Assembly (NCBI GenBank): GCA_002686195.1
Contig: NZAS01000100.1
Coordinates: 2,203-7,832, forward strand
Length of the DNA: 5,630 bases
Reading direction: 5' to 3'
From: Candidatus Pacearchaeota archaeon
GTDB taxonomy: Archaea > Nanoarchaeota > Nanoarchaeia > Pacearchaeales > GW2011-AR1
In this document: positions 1 to 5,421 of the stretch, one piece after another
How positions within the stretch are numbered: the first letter of the stretch is position 1
Layout: each line of letters opens with the position of its first letter
Position numbers and translations under genes: made by a program
The notes under the pieces: generated by a model
Told to the model about the DNA's origin: nothing
Seen by the model: only the letters and a program-made list of their open reading frames with translations
Databases searched by the model: none

Positions 1-94
1 AATAAAGATCTGGGATTCTACAACAGGATCAAGGACAAACACTTACTCAAACCCATTCTTCATAGTCAAAATAGAGTCCTCTGGACTATTCTAA
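1..94 (+). CDS. C-terminal end of an unidentified gene (partial)
   Basis: Reading from base 2, the frame is open for 30 codons and stops with TAA at 92-94. The visible C-terminus ends in NPFFIVKIESSGLF, which looks like a final beta-strand, and its codons (AAC, TTC, GTC, GGA) resemble those of the neighbouring genes. The main support is the junction: the stop is followed by one base and then the RuBisCO ATG (TAAAATG), the same arrangement as at 2862-2868 and 3247-3253 in this window. I do not recognise the family. A second frame, from base 1, is also open, to TAG at 109-111, but it would overlap RuBisCO by 16 bases. If this gene is real, RuBisCO is probably cotranscribed with it, because no convincing TATA box lies between them. 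Confidence 0.45.
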   Translation, partial: IKIWDSTTGSRTNTYSNPFFIVKIESSGLF

Positions 95-95
95 A

Positions 96-1343
96 ATGTC
101 CCAATACTTAGACTTCGTAGATTACAAGTACAAGCCAAAACCTGGTGACCTCGTAGCCCTCTATAAAATTGAACCTTCTAAAAAGATCTCTTTCAATGAA
201 GCAGCAGGACGAGTTGCAGCAGAATCTTCTAACGGAACTTGGACAGAACTCACTACATTAAAACCACACATAAGAAAGATCCGTGCCAGAGCATTTTCAA
301 AATCTGGGGATTTATACAAAATAGCATATCCTTCTGACTTATTTGAATTAGGAAGCATGCCTCAAATCTACTCTGCTTTAGCAGGAAACATCTTTGGAAT
401 GAAAGCTGTAAAAAACCTTCGGCTTTTAGACATAAACTTCCCAGACAAAATGATTCGTTCTTTCAAAGGCCCACAATTCGGACTTCACGGAGTAAGAAAA
501 TTCATGAAAGTTTCAAAAAGACCATTAACAGCAACAGTTCCCAAACCAAAAGTTGGAATGACAACTTCAGAACATGCAAAAGTTGGCTTGGATTCCTGGC
601 TTGGCGGAATTGATTTTCTAAAAGATGACGAAAATCTTACAAACCAAAGTTTTAACAAATTCCAAGCAAGAGCAAAACTCTGCGCAAAAATGCGTGACCG
701 TGCTGAGTCCCAGACTGGCGAAAAAAAGGATTATTTCATAAATGTCACAGCCGAAACAAATGAAATGCTTAAAAGAGCAAAAATCGCTAAATCTTTTGAC
801 TTTAAATATATTATGTGCGACATCGTAACAACAGGCTGGGCTGGAGTCCAAAGCCTAAGAGAATTCACACAAGATTCAAAGCAAGCAATCCACGCACATA
901 GGGCAATGCACTCAACTTTCACCCGGGATTTAAAACACGGAGTCACAATGCTAACTTTAGCAAAATCCGCAAGGCTTGTAGGAGTAGACAACATCCATAT
1001 CGGAACTGTCGTCGGTAAATTAGTTTCTCCTAAAGACGAAGTTCTAGAATTAAATAAAGCAATGAAATCTTCTCTATCCCATATTAAATCAGTAATCCCA
1101 ACTAGTTCTGGCGGATTACACCCAGGAATTGTCCCAGATGTAATAGAACTCCTTGGATCTGACTGCCTTCTACAATTAGGCGGAGGCATCCATGGACATC
1201 CAAAAGGAAGCAAAGCAGGCGCCGCAGCCCTAAGGCAAGCAATTGACGCAACCCTTTCAAAAGAATCTTTAAAAGAACACGCTCGCTCAAACAAAGAATT
1301 AGCTCAAGCTCTAGAACATTTTGGAAAACAACACCCAGTATAA
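96..1343 (+). CDS. rbcL: Form III ribulose-1,5-bisphosphate carboxylase/oxygenase large subunit
   Basis: This 415-residue protein is a complete RuBisCO large chain, which carboxylates ribulose-1,5-bisphosphate to two 3-phosphoglycerates. Catalytic residues are seen in order: E43, T48, W49 and N98 in the N-terminal domain; K150 and K152 in VPKPKVGM; the carbamylation lysine K176 with metal ligands D178 and E179 in FLKDDEN; H268, R269 and H272 in HRAMH; H301; loop 6 lysine K308 in GTVVGKL; S338-G340 in PTSSGGLHPG; and the GGG phosphate site 362-364. It is therefore a true RuBisCO, not a RuBisCO-like protein. Overall pattern, including the ending in HPV, resembles Thermococcus kodakarensis form III-b as I remember it. 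In that class it acts with AMP phosphorylase and ribose-1,5-bisphosphate isomerase in AMP degradation; neither is in the window. Two oddities: loop 6 reads like form I, and the stretch from K308 to S338 is about 15 residues shorter than in T. kodakarensis. No clear Shine-Dalgarno site precedes it. Subtype is not settled. Confidence 0.96.
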   Translation: MSQYLDFVDYKYKPKPGDLVALYKIEPSKKISFNEAAGRVAAESSNGTWTELTTLKPHIRKIRARAFSKSGDLYKIAYPSDLFELGSMPQIYSALAGNIFGMKAVKNLRLLDINFPDKMIRSFKGPQFGLHGVRKFMKVSKRPLTATVPKPKVGMTTSEHAKVGLDSWLGGIDFLKDDENLTNQSFNKFQARAKLCAKMRDRAESQTGEKKDYFINVTAETNEMLKRAKIAKSFDFKYIMCDIVTTGWAGVQSLREFTQDSKQAIHAHRAMHSTFTRDLKHGVTMLTLAKSARLVGVDNIHIGTVVGKLVSPKDEVLELNKAMKSSLSHIKSVIPTSSGGLHPGIVPDVIELLGSDCLLQLGGGIHGHPKGSKAGAAALRQAIDATLSKESLKEHARSNKELAQALEHFGKQHPV

Positions 1344-1352
1344 CCCCAACAC

Positions 1353-1359
1353 TTTTAAA
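1353..1359 (+). promoter_or_regulatory. TATA box of the NFACT-R/CRM operon
   Basis: TTTTAAA begins 28 bases before the ATG at 1381, in the 37-base gap after RuBisCO. The interval between is C/T-rich. Archaeal TATA boxes are typically centred about 26-27 bases before the transcript start, so transcription would begin at or beside the ATG, giving a leaderless mRNA. The same geometry recurs at 2202 and about 3891, which makes chance less likely. Confidence 0.6.
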
Positions 1360-1380
1360 CCCCTAATTTCTTCCTTTTCC

Positions 1381-1965
1381 ATGGAATTCGAATACAAAAA
1401 ATACAAATGGTTTTTCACAAAATCAAACAAGTTAGTTGTCGGAGGAAAATCCGCGAGCCAAAACGACGACTTAATAAAATCTCTAAAAAATGATAGAGAA
1501 GACAGAATAGTAATGCATACAGCAGATCCAGGGAGCCCATTTTCAGTAATTTTCGCAGACATAAATAAAGTAAACAAATCAGATCTAGAGGAAACAGCCA
1601 TTTTCACAGCCAGCTTCAGCAGAGCCTGGCGCTCTGGAAAATCAAAAGCAAAAGTAGACATTTTCAACCTTTCAGACATGTCAAAACCAAGTGGAACAAA
1701 AGTAGGAACTTGGGTAGTAAAAGAAAAGCTCTCAGCCAAGCCAGTTTCTCTTTCTCTTGTCCTCACAAAACAGAAATCCACACTAAGAGCAGTCCCACCT
1801 ATGACTCCCAAAACAAAATCCTCAATATTATTAAAAATAGCTCCAGGAAAAACACCAAAAGAAAAACAAATAGATGCTTTGTCTTCCCAATTAAAAGACA
1901 AATTCACAAAAGAGGAAATCTTATCAGCAATCCCTGCTGGCGGCCTGGCAATCCAAGGAAAATGA
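1381..1965 (+). CDS. Stand-alone NFACT-R (DUF814) RNA-binding domain protein
   Basis: This 194-residue protein is essentially one NFACT-R domain. Signature blocks are FFTKSNKLVVGGKSASQND (residues 11-29), HTADPGSP (46-53) and FSRAWRSGK (79-87), then SGTKVGTWVVKEKL (104-117). In full-length RqcH/Rqc2/NEMF proteins this domain sits toward the C-terminus and helps bind tRNA and the large ribosomal subunit during ribosome-associated quality control. The NFACT-N and helix-hairpin-helix/coiled-coil parts are absent, so it cannot be assumed to carry out tailing itself. After the domain comes a 45-residue Lys-rich tail (150-194) that I do not recognise. I chose the ATG at 1381 over an in-frame TTG at 1321 because the TATA box at 1353 lies between them and the TTG lies inside RuBisCO. 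The stop overlaps the next start (ATGA, 4 bp), implying coupled translation with the CRM protein. The exact role is unknown; binding to tRNA or rRNA is inferred from the family. Confidence 0.88.
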   Translation: MEFEYKKYKWFFTKSNKLVVGGKSASQNDDLIKSLKNDREDRIVMHTADPGSPFSVIFADINKVNKSDLEETAIFTASFSRAWRSGKSKAKVDIFNLSDMSKPSGTKVGTWVVKEKLSAKPVSLSLVLTKQKSTLRAVPPMTPKTKSSILLKIAPGKTPKEKQIDALSSQLKDKFTKEEILSAIPAGGLAIQGK

Positions 1966-2195
1966 GATCCTTTGAAGCAAAATTTCAAATAGGTAAGAAC
2001 GGCTTAACTCCTGAAGTAATAAACTCTTTAGATTTAGCCATCAAAACCCACCGTCTTTTAAGAATTTCAGTCCTAAAATCAGCTTGCCGTGATCGTTCCG
2101 AACTAAAACAAATGGCAGATAAAATTCAATCTTCATTATCCATAAAGACAGAATACAAGATAATCGGCTTCACAATCATCGTAAAAAAGCAATAA
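1962..2195 (+). CDS. CRM-domain (YhbY-type) RNA-binding protein
   Basis: This 77-residue protein is a single CRM domain. Visible are the IGKNGLTPEVI loop with its GKNG (residues 11-14, the GxxG-type RNA-contact loop), the helix and strand RLLRISVLKS (31-40), the helix of about 46-59, and the closing strand IIGFTIIVKK (67-76). Length and order match bacterial YhbY and small archaeal homologues. YhbY associates with pre-50S ribosomal subunits, and plant CRM proteins act in intron splicing, so an rRNA-binding or ribosome assembly role is likely but not shown here. The start is the ATG inside the ATGA overlap with the NFACT-R stop. An AAGGA at 1955-1959 is only 2 bases away, too close for a normal Shine-Dalgarno site, so translation is probably coupled to the upstream gene. 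It ends 34 bases before eS19. Confidence 0.9.
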   Translation: MRSFEAKFQIGKNGLTPEVINSLDLAIKTHRLLRISVLKSACRDRSELKQMADKIQSSLSIKTEYKIIGFTIIVKKQ

Positions 2196-2201
2196 GAAGG
2201 T

Positions 2202-2208
2202 TTTTAAA
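2202..2208 (+). promoter_or_regulatory. TATA box of the ribosomal protein operon
   Basis: TTTTAAA, within TTTTTAAAT at 2201-2209, begins exactly 28 bases before the eS19 ATG, the same distance as at 1353. The purine-rich AGAAGG immediately upstream could act as a TFB recognition element. A pyrimidine-rich stretch without a Shine-Dalgarno site follows up to the ATG, consistent with a leaderless transcript. Confidence 0.65.
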
Positions 2209-2229
2209 TCAACTTTTTCTCAACCCTTT

Positions 2230-2664
2230 ATGACTGATATTAAATCAATTGCTCCTGAGAAATATAACAAAGCTCTAGCACAAGCTTTGAAAGAACTCCC
2301 AGAGTTTAAACAGCCAGAATGGCTCGTTTTCGTTAAATCTTCTTCTCACAAATTAAGACCTATCTCATCCCCAGATTTCTGGCATCAAAGAGCAGCCTCA
2401 ATATTAAGACAAATTTACATAAGAGGAATCGTTGGCGTTGAACGTTTAAGAACAAGATACGGCGGAAAGAAAGAACGTGGAGGAAAGCCAGAAGAATTCA
2501 GAAAAGGCGGAGGAAAAATTATAAGAACAATCTTACAGCAAGCAGAAGCCGCAGAACTAATAGAAAAGTCTCAAGGAAAAGCAGGCCGTAAACTCACAGA
2601 AAAAGGCAAAGAATTCCTAGAATCAATCGTTCCAGGAAAAGAATCAAAAGGAGATGAAGAATAA
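2230..2664 (+). CDS. rps19e: Small-subunit ribosomal protein eS19
   Basis: This 144-residue protein of the small-subunit head is present only in archaea and eukaryotes, where it is needed for 40S-type subunit maturation. It carries the family core: PEWLVFVKSSSHKLRP (residues 29-44), then FWHQRAASILRQIYIRG (50-66), VGVERLRTRYGG (68-79) and RGGKPEEF (83-90). The C-terminal winged helix follows, with IIRTILQQAEAAELIEK (97-113) and GRKLTEKGKEFL (119-130). Length is normal and only a short acidic tail (GDEE) is added. It leads the ribosomal operon behind its own TATA box, and its TAA shares one base with the ATG of eL39. In many archaea a PDCD5-family gene lies between eS19 and eL39; here there is none. 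Confidence 0.97.
   Translation: MTDIKSIAPEKYNKALAQALKELPEFKQPEWLVFVKSSSHKLRPISSPDFWHQRAASILRQIYIRGIVGVERLRTRYGGKKERGGKPEEFRKGGGKIIRTILQQAEAAELIEKSQGKAGRKLTEKGKEFLESIVPGKESKGDEE
2648..2653 (+). promoter_or_regulatory. Shine-Dalgarno site for eL39
   Basis: AAGGAG lies within the last codons of eS19, leaving 10 bases before the eL39 ATG. It supports the 2664 start, which overlaps the eS19 stop by one base (TAATG). It is one of only two good Shine-Dalgarno sites I see in the window. Confidence 0.5.
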
Positions 2665-2864
2665 TGACACGTCACTATCCAAAAAAAGTTAAACTCGCAG
2701 TCCACGGAAGAAGAACAAAATGGGCGCCTTTCTGGGTAGTCCTTAAAAAATTCGGAATGGGCAAGCGTGTTCATCCCTCCCAAATAACAAAACAGCGTAG
2801 ACACTGGCGTAGAACAAAACTAAAAATTAAACCTCGTAGACAGAAGAAACAGCACCTAGGTTAA
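2664..2864 (+). CDS. rpl39e: Large-subunit ribosomal protein eL39
   Basis: This 66-residue, highly basic protein carries the eL39 signature: APFWVVLKK (residues 21-29) followed by the hallmark RRHWRRTKLK (45-54). eL39 lines the polypeptide exit tunnel of archaeal and eukaryotic large subunits. Archaeal eL39 is usually about 51 residues; this one adds a basic C-terminal tail of 12 residues (KPRRQKKQHLG region) and a few residues between the two motifs. It is translated from an ATG sharing one base with the eS19 stop, with a Shine-Dalgarno site in front. In most archaea eL39 is directly followed by eL31, but here a 127-residue unknown gene separates them. Confidence 0.95.
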   Translation: MTRHYPKKVKLAVHGRRTKWAPFWVVLKKFGMGKRVHPSQITKQRRHWRRTKLKIKPRRQKKQHLG

Positions 2865-2865
2865 A

Positions 2866-3249
2866 ATGGCAAAAGCAAAAAAAACAAAGTCTGAACCAAA
2901 ATTATACCGAGTAGCTTCTAGACGAAGAAACCCAATAGAAGATGCTGACTTAAATCCCAGAGATAAAAGATTCCAAACTCCTGCAGTTCAACTTCAAGGT
3001 TTATTAAGTTATTTAGAGAATAGTGATGATTATAATCTTGCAGACATTCAAGGAAATGGAACAAAGGCCCATGTTTATATTAGAGACTTAGGAAAAAATG
3101 GATCGGGATTTATTTCAGTAAGAGCACGAGAAAACGCTTTACTAGATGGTACAGGAAGAGTCCATTTACGTATTGGCGGTTCAACTGAAACCGCAAAAAG
3201 AATAATAGTGTCAGATATTCGTCATAAAAAAGGATACACAATACATTAA
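2866..3249 (+). CDS. Unknown basic protein encoded between eL39 and eL31
   Basis: I do not recognise this 127-residue protein. It has a basic N-terminal tail (MAKAKKTKSEPKLYRVASRRR), the kind of extension common in ribosomal proteins. A probable amphipathic helix follows at about 40-60 (AVQLQGLLSYLENSDDYNLA). The second half looks beta-rich: KAHVYIRDL (67-75), GFISVRAR (81-88), GRVHLRIGG (97-105) and KRIIVSDIR (111-119), broken by Gly-rich turns. There is no signal peptide, membrane segment or metal motif. Coding is supported by a complete frame from ATG to TAA, with single-base TAAAATG junctions on both sides placing it inside the ribosomal operon. It is not aIF6 (about 220 residues), eL20/LX or PDCD5, the usual neighbours. 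A lineage-specific ribosomal or ribosome-binding protein is my inference from position and charge only. Confidence 0.85.
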   Translation: MAKAKKTKSEPKLYRVASRRRNPIEDADLNPRDKRFQTPAVQLQGLLSYLENSDDYNLADIQGNGTKAHVYIRDLGKNGSGFISVRARENALLDGTGRVHLRIGGSTETAKRIIVSDIRHKKGYTIH

Positions 3250-3250
3250 A

Positions 3251-3886
3251 ATGGCAGAAGAAAATAAACAACCAGAAAAGAAAGAAGAAATATCAGAAGA
3301 TCAAAGTAAAGCTCCAGTAGAGCCTAGCACTCCCAAATTAAAAGATAATAAGACTCCCGATCCAGAAGCCAAAGAATACACAATCCCATTAAGAAAAGCA
3401 TGGCTAAAAAAGGCATCTTACAGAAGAGCAGGCCAGGCTTCAAAAGCGATTAAACAATTCGTTGCTCGTCACATGAAAGTCCCAGATCGCGATACTTCAA
3501 AAGTAAAAATAGATCAATATCTTAATCAAGAACTTTGGTTTCGCGGAAGAGCAAAGCCCCCTGCAAAAATCAAAGTCAAAGTTACTAAATCCGAAGACCT
3601 CTTCAAAGTAGAATTAGCCGACATTCCTGAATTCCATAAGTTCCAGAAAGCAAGGCTTGAAAAGATTCATAAAGAACCTGATAAAAAACCAGCTCCAGTC
3701 CCAACAGAAGAAAAGCCAAAACCTGAGGAAAAGCAAACAGAAGAAGAAAAGAAAGAAGAAAAAGAAAAAGCCCAATCAGCAGCAGACGTAAAAGCAAAGC
3801 AAGCCGAAGTCCAAGCCAAAGCAGAAAAGCAAGCATCTAAAGCCGTTAAGCAGCCAAAGATACAAAGAAAAGCTTTGCAGAAATAA
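3251..3886 (+). CDS. rpl31e: Large-subunit ribosomal protein eL31 with long N- and C-terminal tails
   Basis: The eL31 core spans residues 42-122 of 211: EYTIPLRKAWLKKASYRRA (42-60), then AIKQFVARHMKV (66-77), VKIDQYLNQELWFRGRAKPP (85-104) and IKVKV (107-111). eL31 sits beside the exit tunnel opening of archaeal and eukaryotic large subunits and is usually about 90 residues. Here about 40 charged residues precede the core, and a disordered-looking Lys/Glu/Pro/Ala/Gln tail of roughly 70 residues (140-211) follows, with repeated EEK/KPEEK and KAKQAE-like units. No frameshift joins these parts; the frame is continuous. It closes the ribosomal operon. The usual downstream aIF6 and LX genes are not here. 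Confidence 0.92.
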   Translation: MAEENKQPEKKEEISEDQSKAPVEPSTPKLKDNKTPDPEAKEYTIPLRKAWLKKASYRRAGQASKAIKQFVARHMKVPDRDTSKVKIDQYLNQELWFRGRAKPPAKIKVKVTKSEDLFKVELADIPEFHKFQKARLEKIHKEPDKKPAPVPTEEKPKPEEKQTEEEKKEEKEKAQSAADVKAKQAEVQAKAEKQASKAVKQPKIQRKALQK

Positions 3887-3890
3887 TTAA

Positions 3891-3898
3891 TTTTATAA
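3891..3898 (+). promoter_or_regulatory. TATA box of the AlkD-Cbf5-TrmY operon
   Basis: TTTTATAA begins 30 bases before the AlkD-like ATG at 3921, followed by a C-run and a mostly pyrimidine stretch with no Shine-Dalgarno site. Spacing fits a leaderless start, as at 1353 and 2202. It lies 5 bases past the eL31 stop, so a new operon probably begins here. Confidence 0.6.
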
Positions 3899-3920
3899 CC
3901 CCCTTTCTCCAAATATTTCC

Positions 3921-4616
3921 ATGTCACTCACACAAGACCTAATGTCCGCAGCAAACCCAGAAAAAGCCCCAATTTATCAAAGATTCTTTAAGACAGGACC
4001 TGGCGAGTACGGATCTGGGGATTGCTTCTTAGGTCTAACAGTCCCCCAAACCCGTGGATTTGCAAAAAAACATTCTCACCTCGCCCTCCCTCAAATCCAA
4101 GAGCATCTAAAATCCAAATACCACGAAGAACGCCTCGCAGCCCTGCTAATCCTAGTAGAAAAATTCAACAAAGCCTCAGAAGAACAAAAAGCAAATATCG
4201 TAAACTTCTATCTTAAGAACACAAAGTATGTTAACAACTGGGACTTAGTAGATCTTTCAGCTTCCAGAATCCTTGGCGTCTTTCTACTAGACAAACCAAA
4301 GAAAATCCTTTATGAATTAGCAAACTCCAAAGACATTTGGGAAAAAAGAATTTCAATTATAGCAACAGCCGCCTTCATAAATAAAGAAAAATTCGATGAC
4401 ACTCTAAGAATCTCAGAAATCCTACTAAATGACACTCATGACTTAATCCACAAAGCAGTTGGCTGGATGCTCAGAGAAATGGGAAAAAAGAATCAATCTG
4501 TTCTAGAGACTTTCCTAAAACAATATTACAAAACAATGCCAAGAACAATGCTTCGTTACTCAATAGAGCGCTTCCCAGAACCCCTAAGAAAACAATACCT
4601 AAAAGGAGAAATATGA
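3921..4616 (+). CDS. AlkD-like HEAT-repeat DNA alkylation repair protein
   Basis: This 231-residue all-helical protein matches the AlkD family (PF08713), whose founding member is a DNA glycosylase that removes positively charged N3- and N7-alkylated purines without flipping the base. Length is close to Bacillus cereus AlkD (about 237). The segment YVNNWDLVDLSA (103-114) supplies W107 and D111, which I align with the catalytic-site Trp and Asp (W109/D113 in B. cereus numbering). W182 in KAVGWMLREMGK (178-189) aligns with the third active-site Trp, and MPRTMLRYSIER (206-217) is the conserved C-terminal block. An active enzyme is therefore plausible, though some family branches bind DNA without known glycosylase activity. 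It leads an operon behind a TATA box, and its TGA overlaps the Cbf5 ATG by 4 bp. Why a repair gene is coupled to an RNA modification gene is unclear. Confidence 0.9.
   Translation: MSLTQDLMSAANPEKAPIYQRFFKTGPGEYGSGDCFLGLTVPQTRGFAKKHSHLALPQIQEHLKSKYHEERLAALLILVEKFNKASEEQKANIVNFYLKNTKYVNNWDLVDLSASRILGVFLLDKPKKILYELANSKDIWEKRISIIATAAFINKEKFDDTLRISEILLNDTHDLIHKAVGWMLREMGKKNQSVLETFLKQYYKTMPRTMLRYSIERFPEPLRKQYLKGEI
4603..4608 (+). promoter_or_regulatory. Shine-Dalgarno site for Cbf5
   Basis: AAGGAG ends 4 bases before the ATG at 4613, inside the end of the AlkD-like gene. The spacing is short but workable, and it supports this start and translation within the operon together with the ATGA overlap. 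Confidence 0.5.
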
Positions 4617-5419
4617 AACCCTCATTAAACTTCAGCCTCTTGAACATAGATAAACCAGCTGGGCCTACGAGTTTTTCCATAGACAAGTTCATAAAAGATA
4701 CACTTAAAGTCTCTAAGGTTTCCCACTTCGGCACTCTAGATCCCCAAGTAACTGGCATTCTTCCAATAGCCCTAGGAAGAGCTTGCCGCCTAAACGAATA
4801 CTTCATGCATTCAGACAAAACCTATGTTGGAATAATGCACCTCCGAGAAAAAATAACAAAATCCCTTCTTGAGAAAGAAATGAAAAAATTCATTGGAGTA
4901 ATCACACAACTTCCTCCAATAAAGTCAGCAGTCAAAAGAGCCCCAAGACAAAGAGAAATATTTGAATTCAAAATAATAGAAAAATCTGGCCAAGAAGTCT
5001 TGTTTTCAACAAAAGTCCAAGCAGGAACTTACATAAGAAAACTCGTTCATGACTTAGGAGAAAAAATAGGCGGAGCGCACATGCTCGAATTAAGAAGAAC
5101 ACAAGCATCAGTCTTCAAAGAATCTGATAAAAATTTCATTAATCTATACGACTTTGAAAAAGCAGTAAAAGAAGACGCTCTCTCTGAAATCTTAATCCCA
5201 GCAGAAGAAGCAATAAAACTTGTCCTCCCAGAAATCCAAATTAAAAAAGACAATCTAAAACAATTATTAACAGGCCGACCCTTAATGAAATTCGATTTAT
5301 CAGACAACAAACCTCTCCCAGAAAAATTCGCAGCCTTCATAAAAGATAAATTTATAGGTGTCTACTACTCCATCAAAGAAGGCGACATCGTAGCTAAACC
5401 TGAATTTGTTTACAACTAA
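4613..5419 (+). CDS. cbf5: tRNA/rRNA pseudouridine synthase Cbf5 (TruB family)
   Basis: This 268-residue protein has the TruB/Cbf5 catalytic domain followed by a PUA-like domain. Visible motifs are LLNIDKPAGPTS (residues 9-20), HFGTLDPQVTG (38-48) with catalytic D43, the KTYVG tyrosine Y71, PPIKSAVKRAPRQREI (101-116), AGTYIRKLVHDLG (137-149) with the active-site arginine R142, and HMLELRRTQ (156-164). The SAVKR and AGTYIR blocks match archaeal Cbf5 better than bacterial TruB. The PUA-like part is about 207-268 (LTGRPLMKF... KEGDIVA). Archaeal Cbf5 is the catalytic subunit of H/ACA ribonucleoproteins, which make guided pseudouridines in rRNA, and can also modify position 55 of tRNA without a guide. 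It is shorter than Pyrococcus Cbf5 (about 340): the N-terminal extension that precedes the catalytic domain there is missing. F39 replaces the usual Gly of HGGTLDP. The start overlaps the AlkD-like stop (ATGA), and TrmY follows after 2 bases. Confidence 0.93.
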   Translation: MKPSLNFSLLNIDKPAGPTSFSIDKFIKDTLKVSKVSHFGTLDPQVTGILPIALGRACRLNEYFMHSDKTYVGIMHLREKITKSLLEKEMKKFIGVITQLPPIKSAVKRAPRQREIFEFKIIEKSGQEVLFSTKVQAGTYIRKLVHDLGEKIGGAHMLELRRTQASVFKESDKNFINLYDFEKAVKEDALSEILIPAEEAIKLVLPEIQIKKDNLKQLLTGRPLMKFDLSDNKPLPEKFAAFIKDKFIGVYYSIKEGDIVAKPEFVYN

Positions 5420-5421
5420 AA

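Noticed and set aside
66..75. A-rich stretch about 28 bases before RuBisCO as a TATA box
   Set aside because: AAAATAGA is a poor match to the TTTTAAA/TTTTATAA boxes seen elsewhere, and the TAAAATG junction suggests RuBisCO is inside an operon.
1..111. Open frame from base 1 as the upstream gene's end
   Set aside because: It would overlap RuBisCO by 16 bases, whereas the frame from base 2 ends one base before the ATG, as other junctions in the window do.
1321..1380. In-frame TTG start that would lengthen the NFACT-R protein by 20 residues
   Set aside because: It lies inside RuBisCO, upstream of the TATA box at 1353, and the added residues match nothing in the domain; ATG 1381 fits the promoter spacing.
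1311..1988. 225-codon open frame on the minus strand opposite the NFACT-R gene
   Set aside because: The plus strand carries clear NFACT-R motifs. The minus frame gives no recognisable domain and is a by-product of codon use; the same applies to the 187-codon frame at 731-1294.
1710..2195. Longer version of the CRM protein beginning at 1710
   Set aside because: The extra residues are a shifted reading of the NFACT-R gene. The CRM domain begins just after the ATG at 1962, which has the typical ATGA overlap.
2866..3249. T-ending codons in the unknown gene as a sign of recent transfer
   Set aside because: By eye it favours GAT, AAT, CAT and ATT, but eL31 next to it also often uses GAT and AAT, so the difference does not stand out enough to claim foreign origin.
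3603..3836. Leucine-rich minus-strand frame resembling membrane segments
   Set aside because: It is the complement of the Lys/Glu-rich eL31 tail (AAG/GAG read backwards gives Leu/Phe), not a gene.
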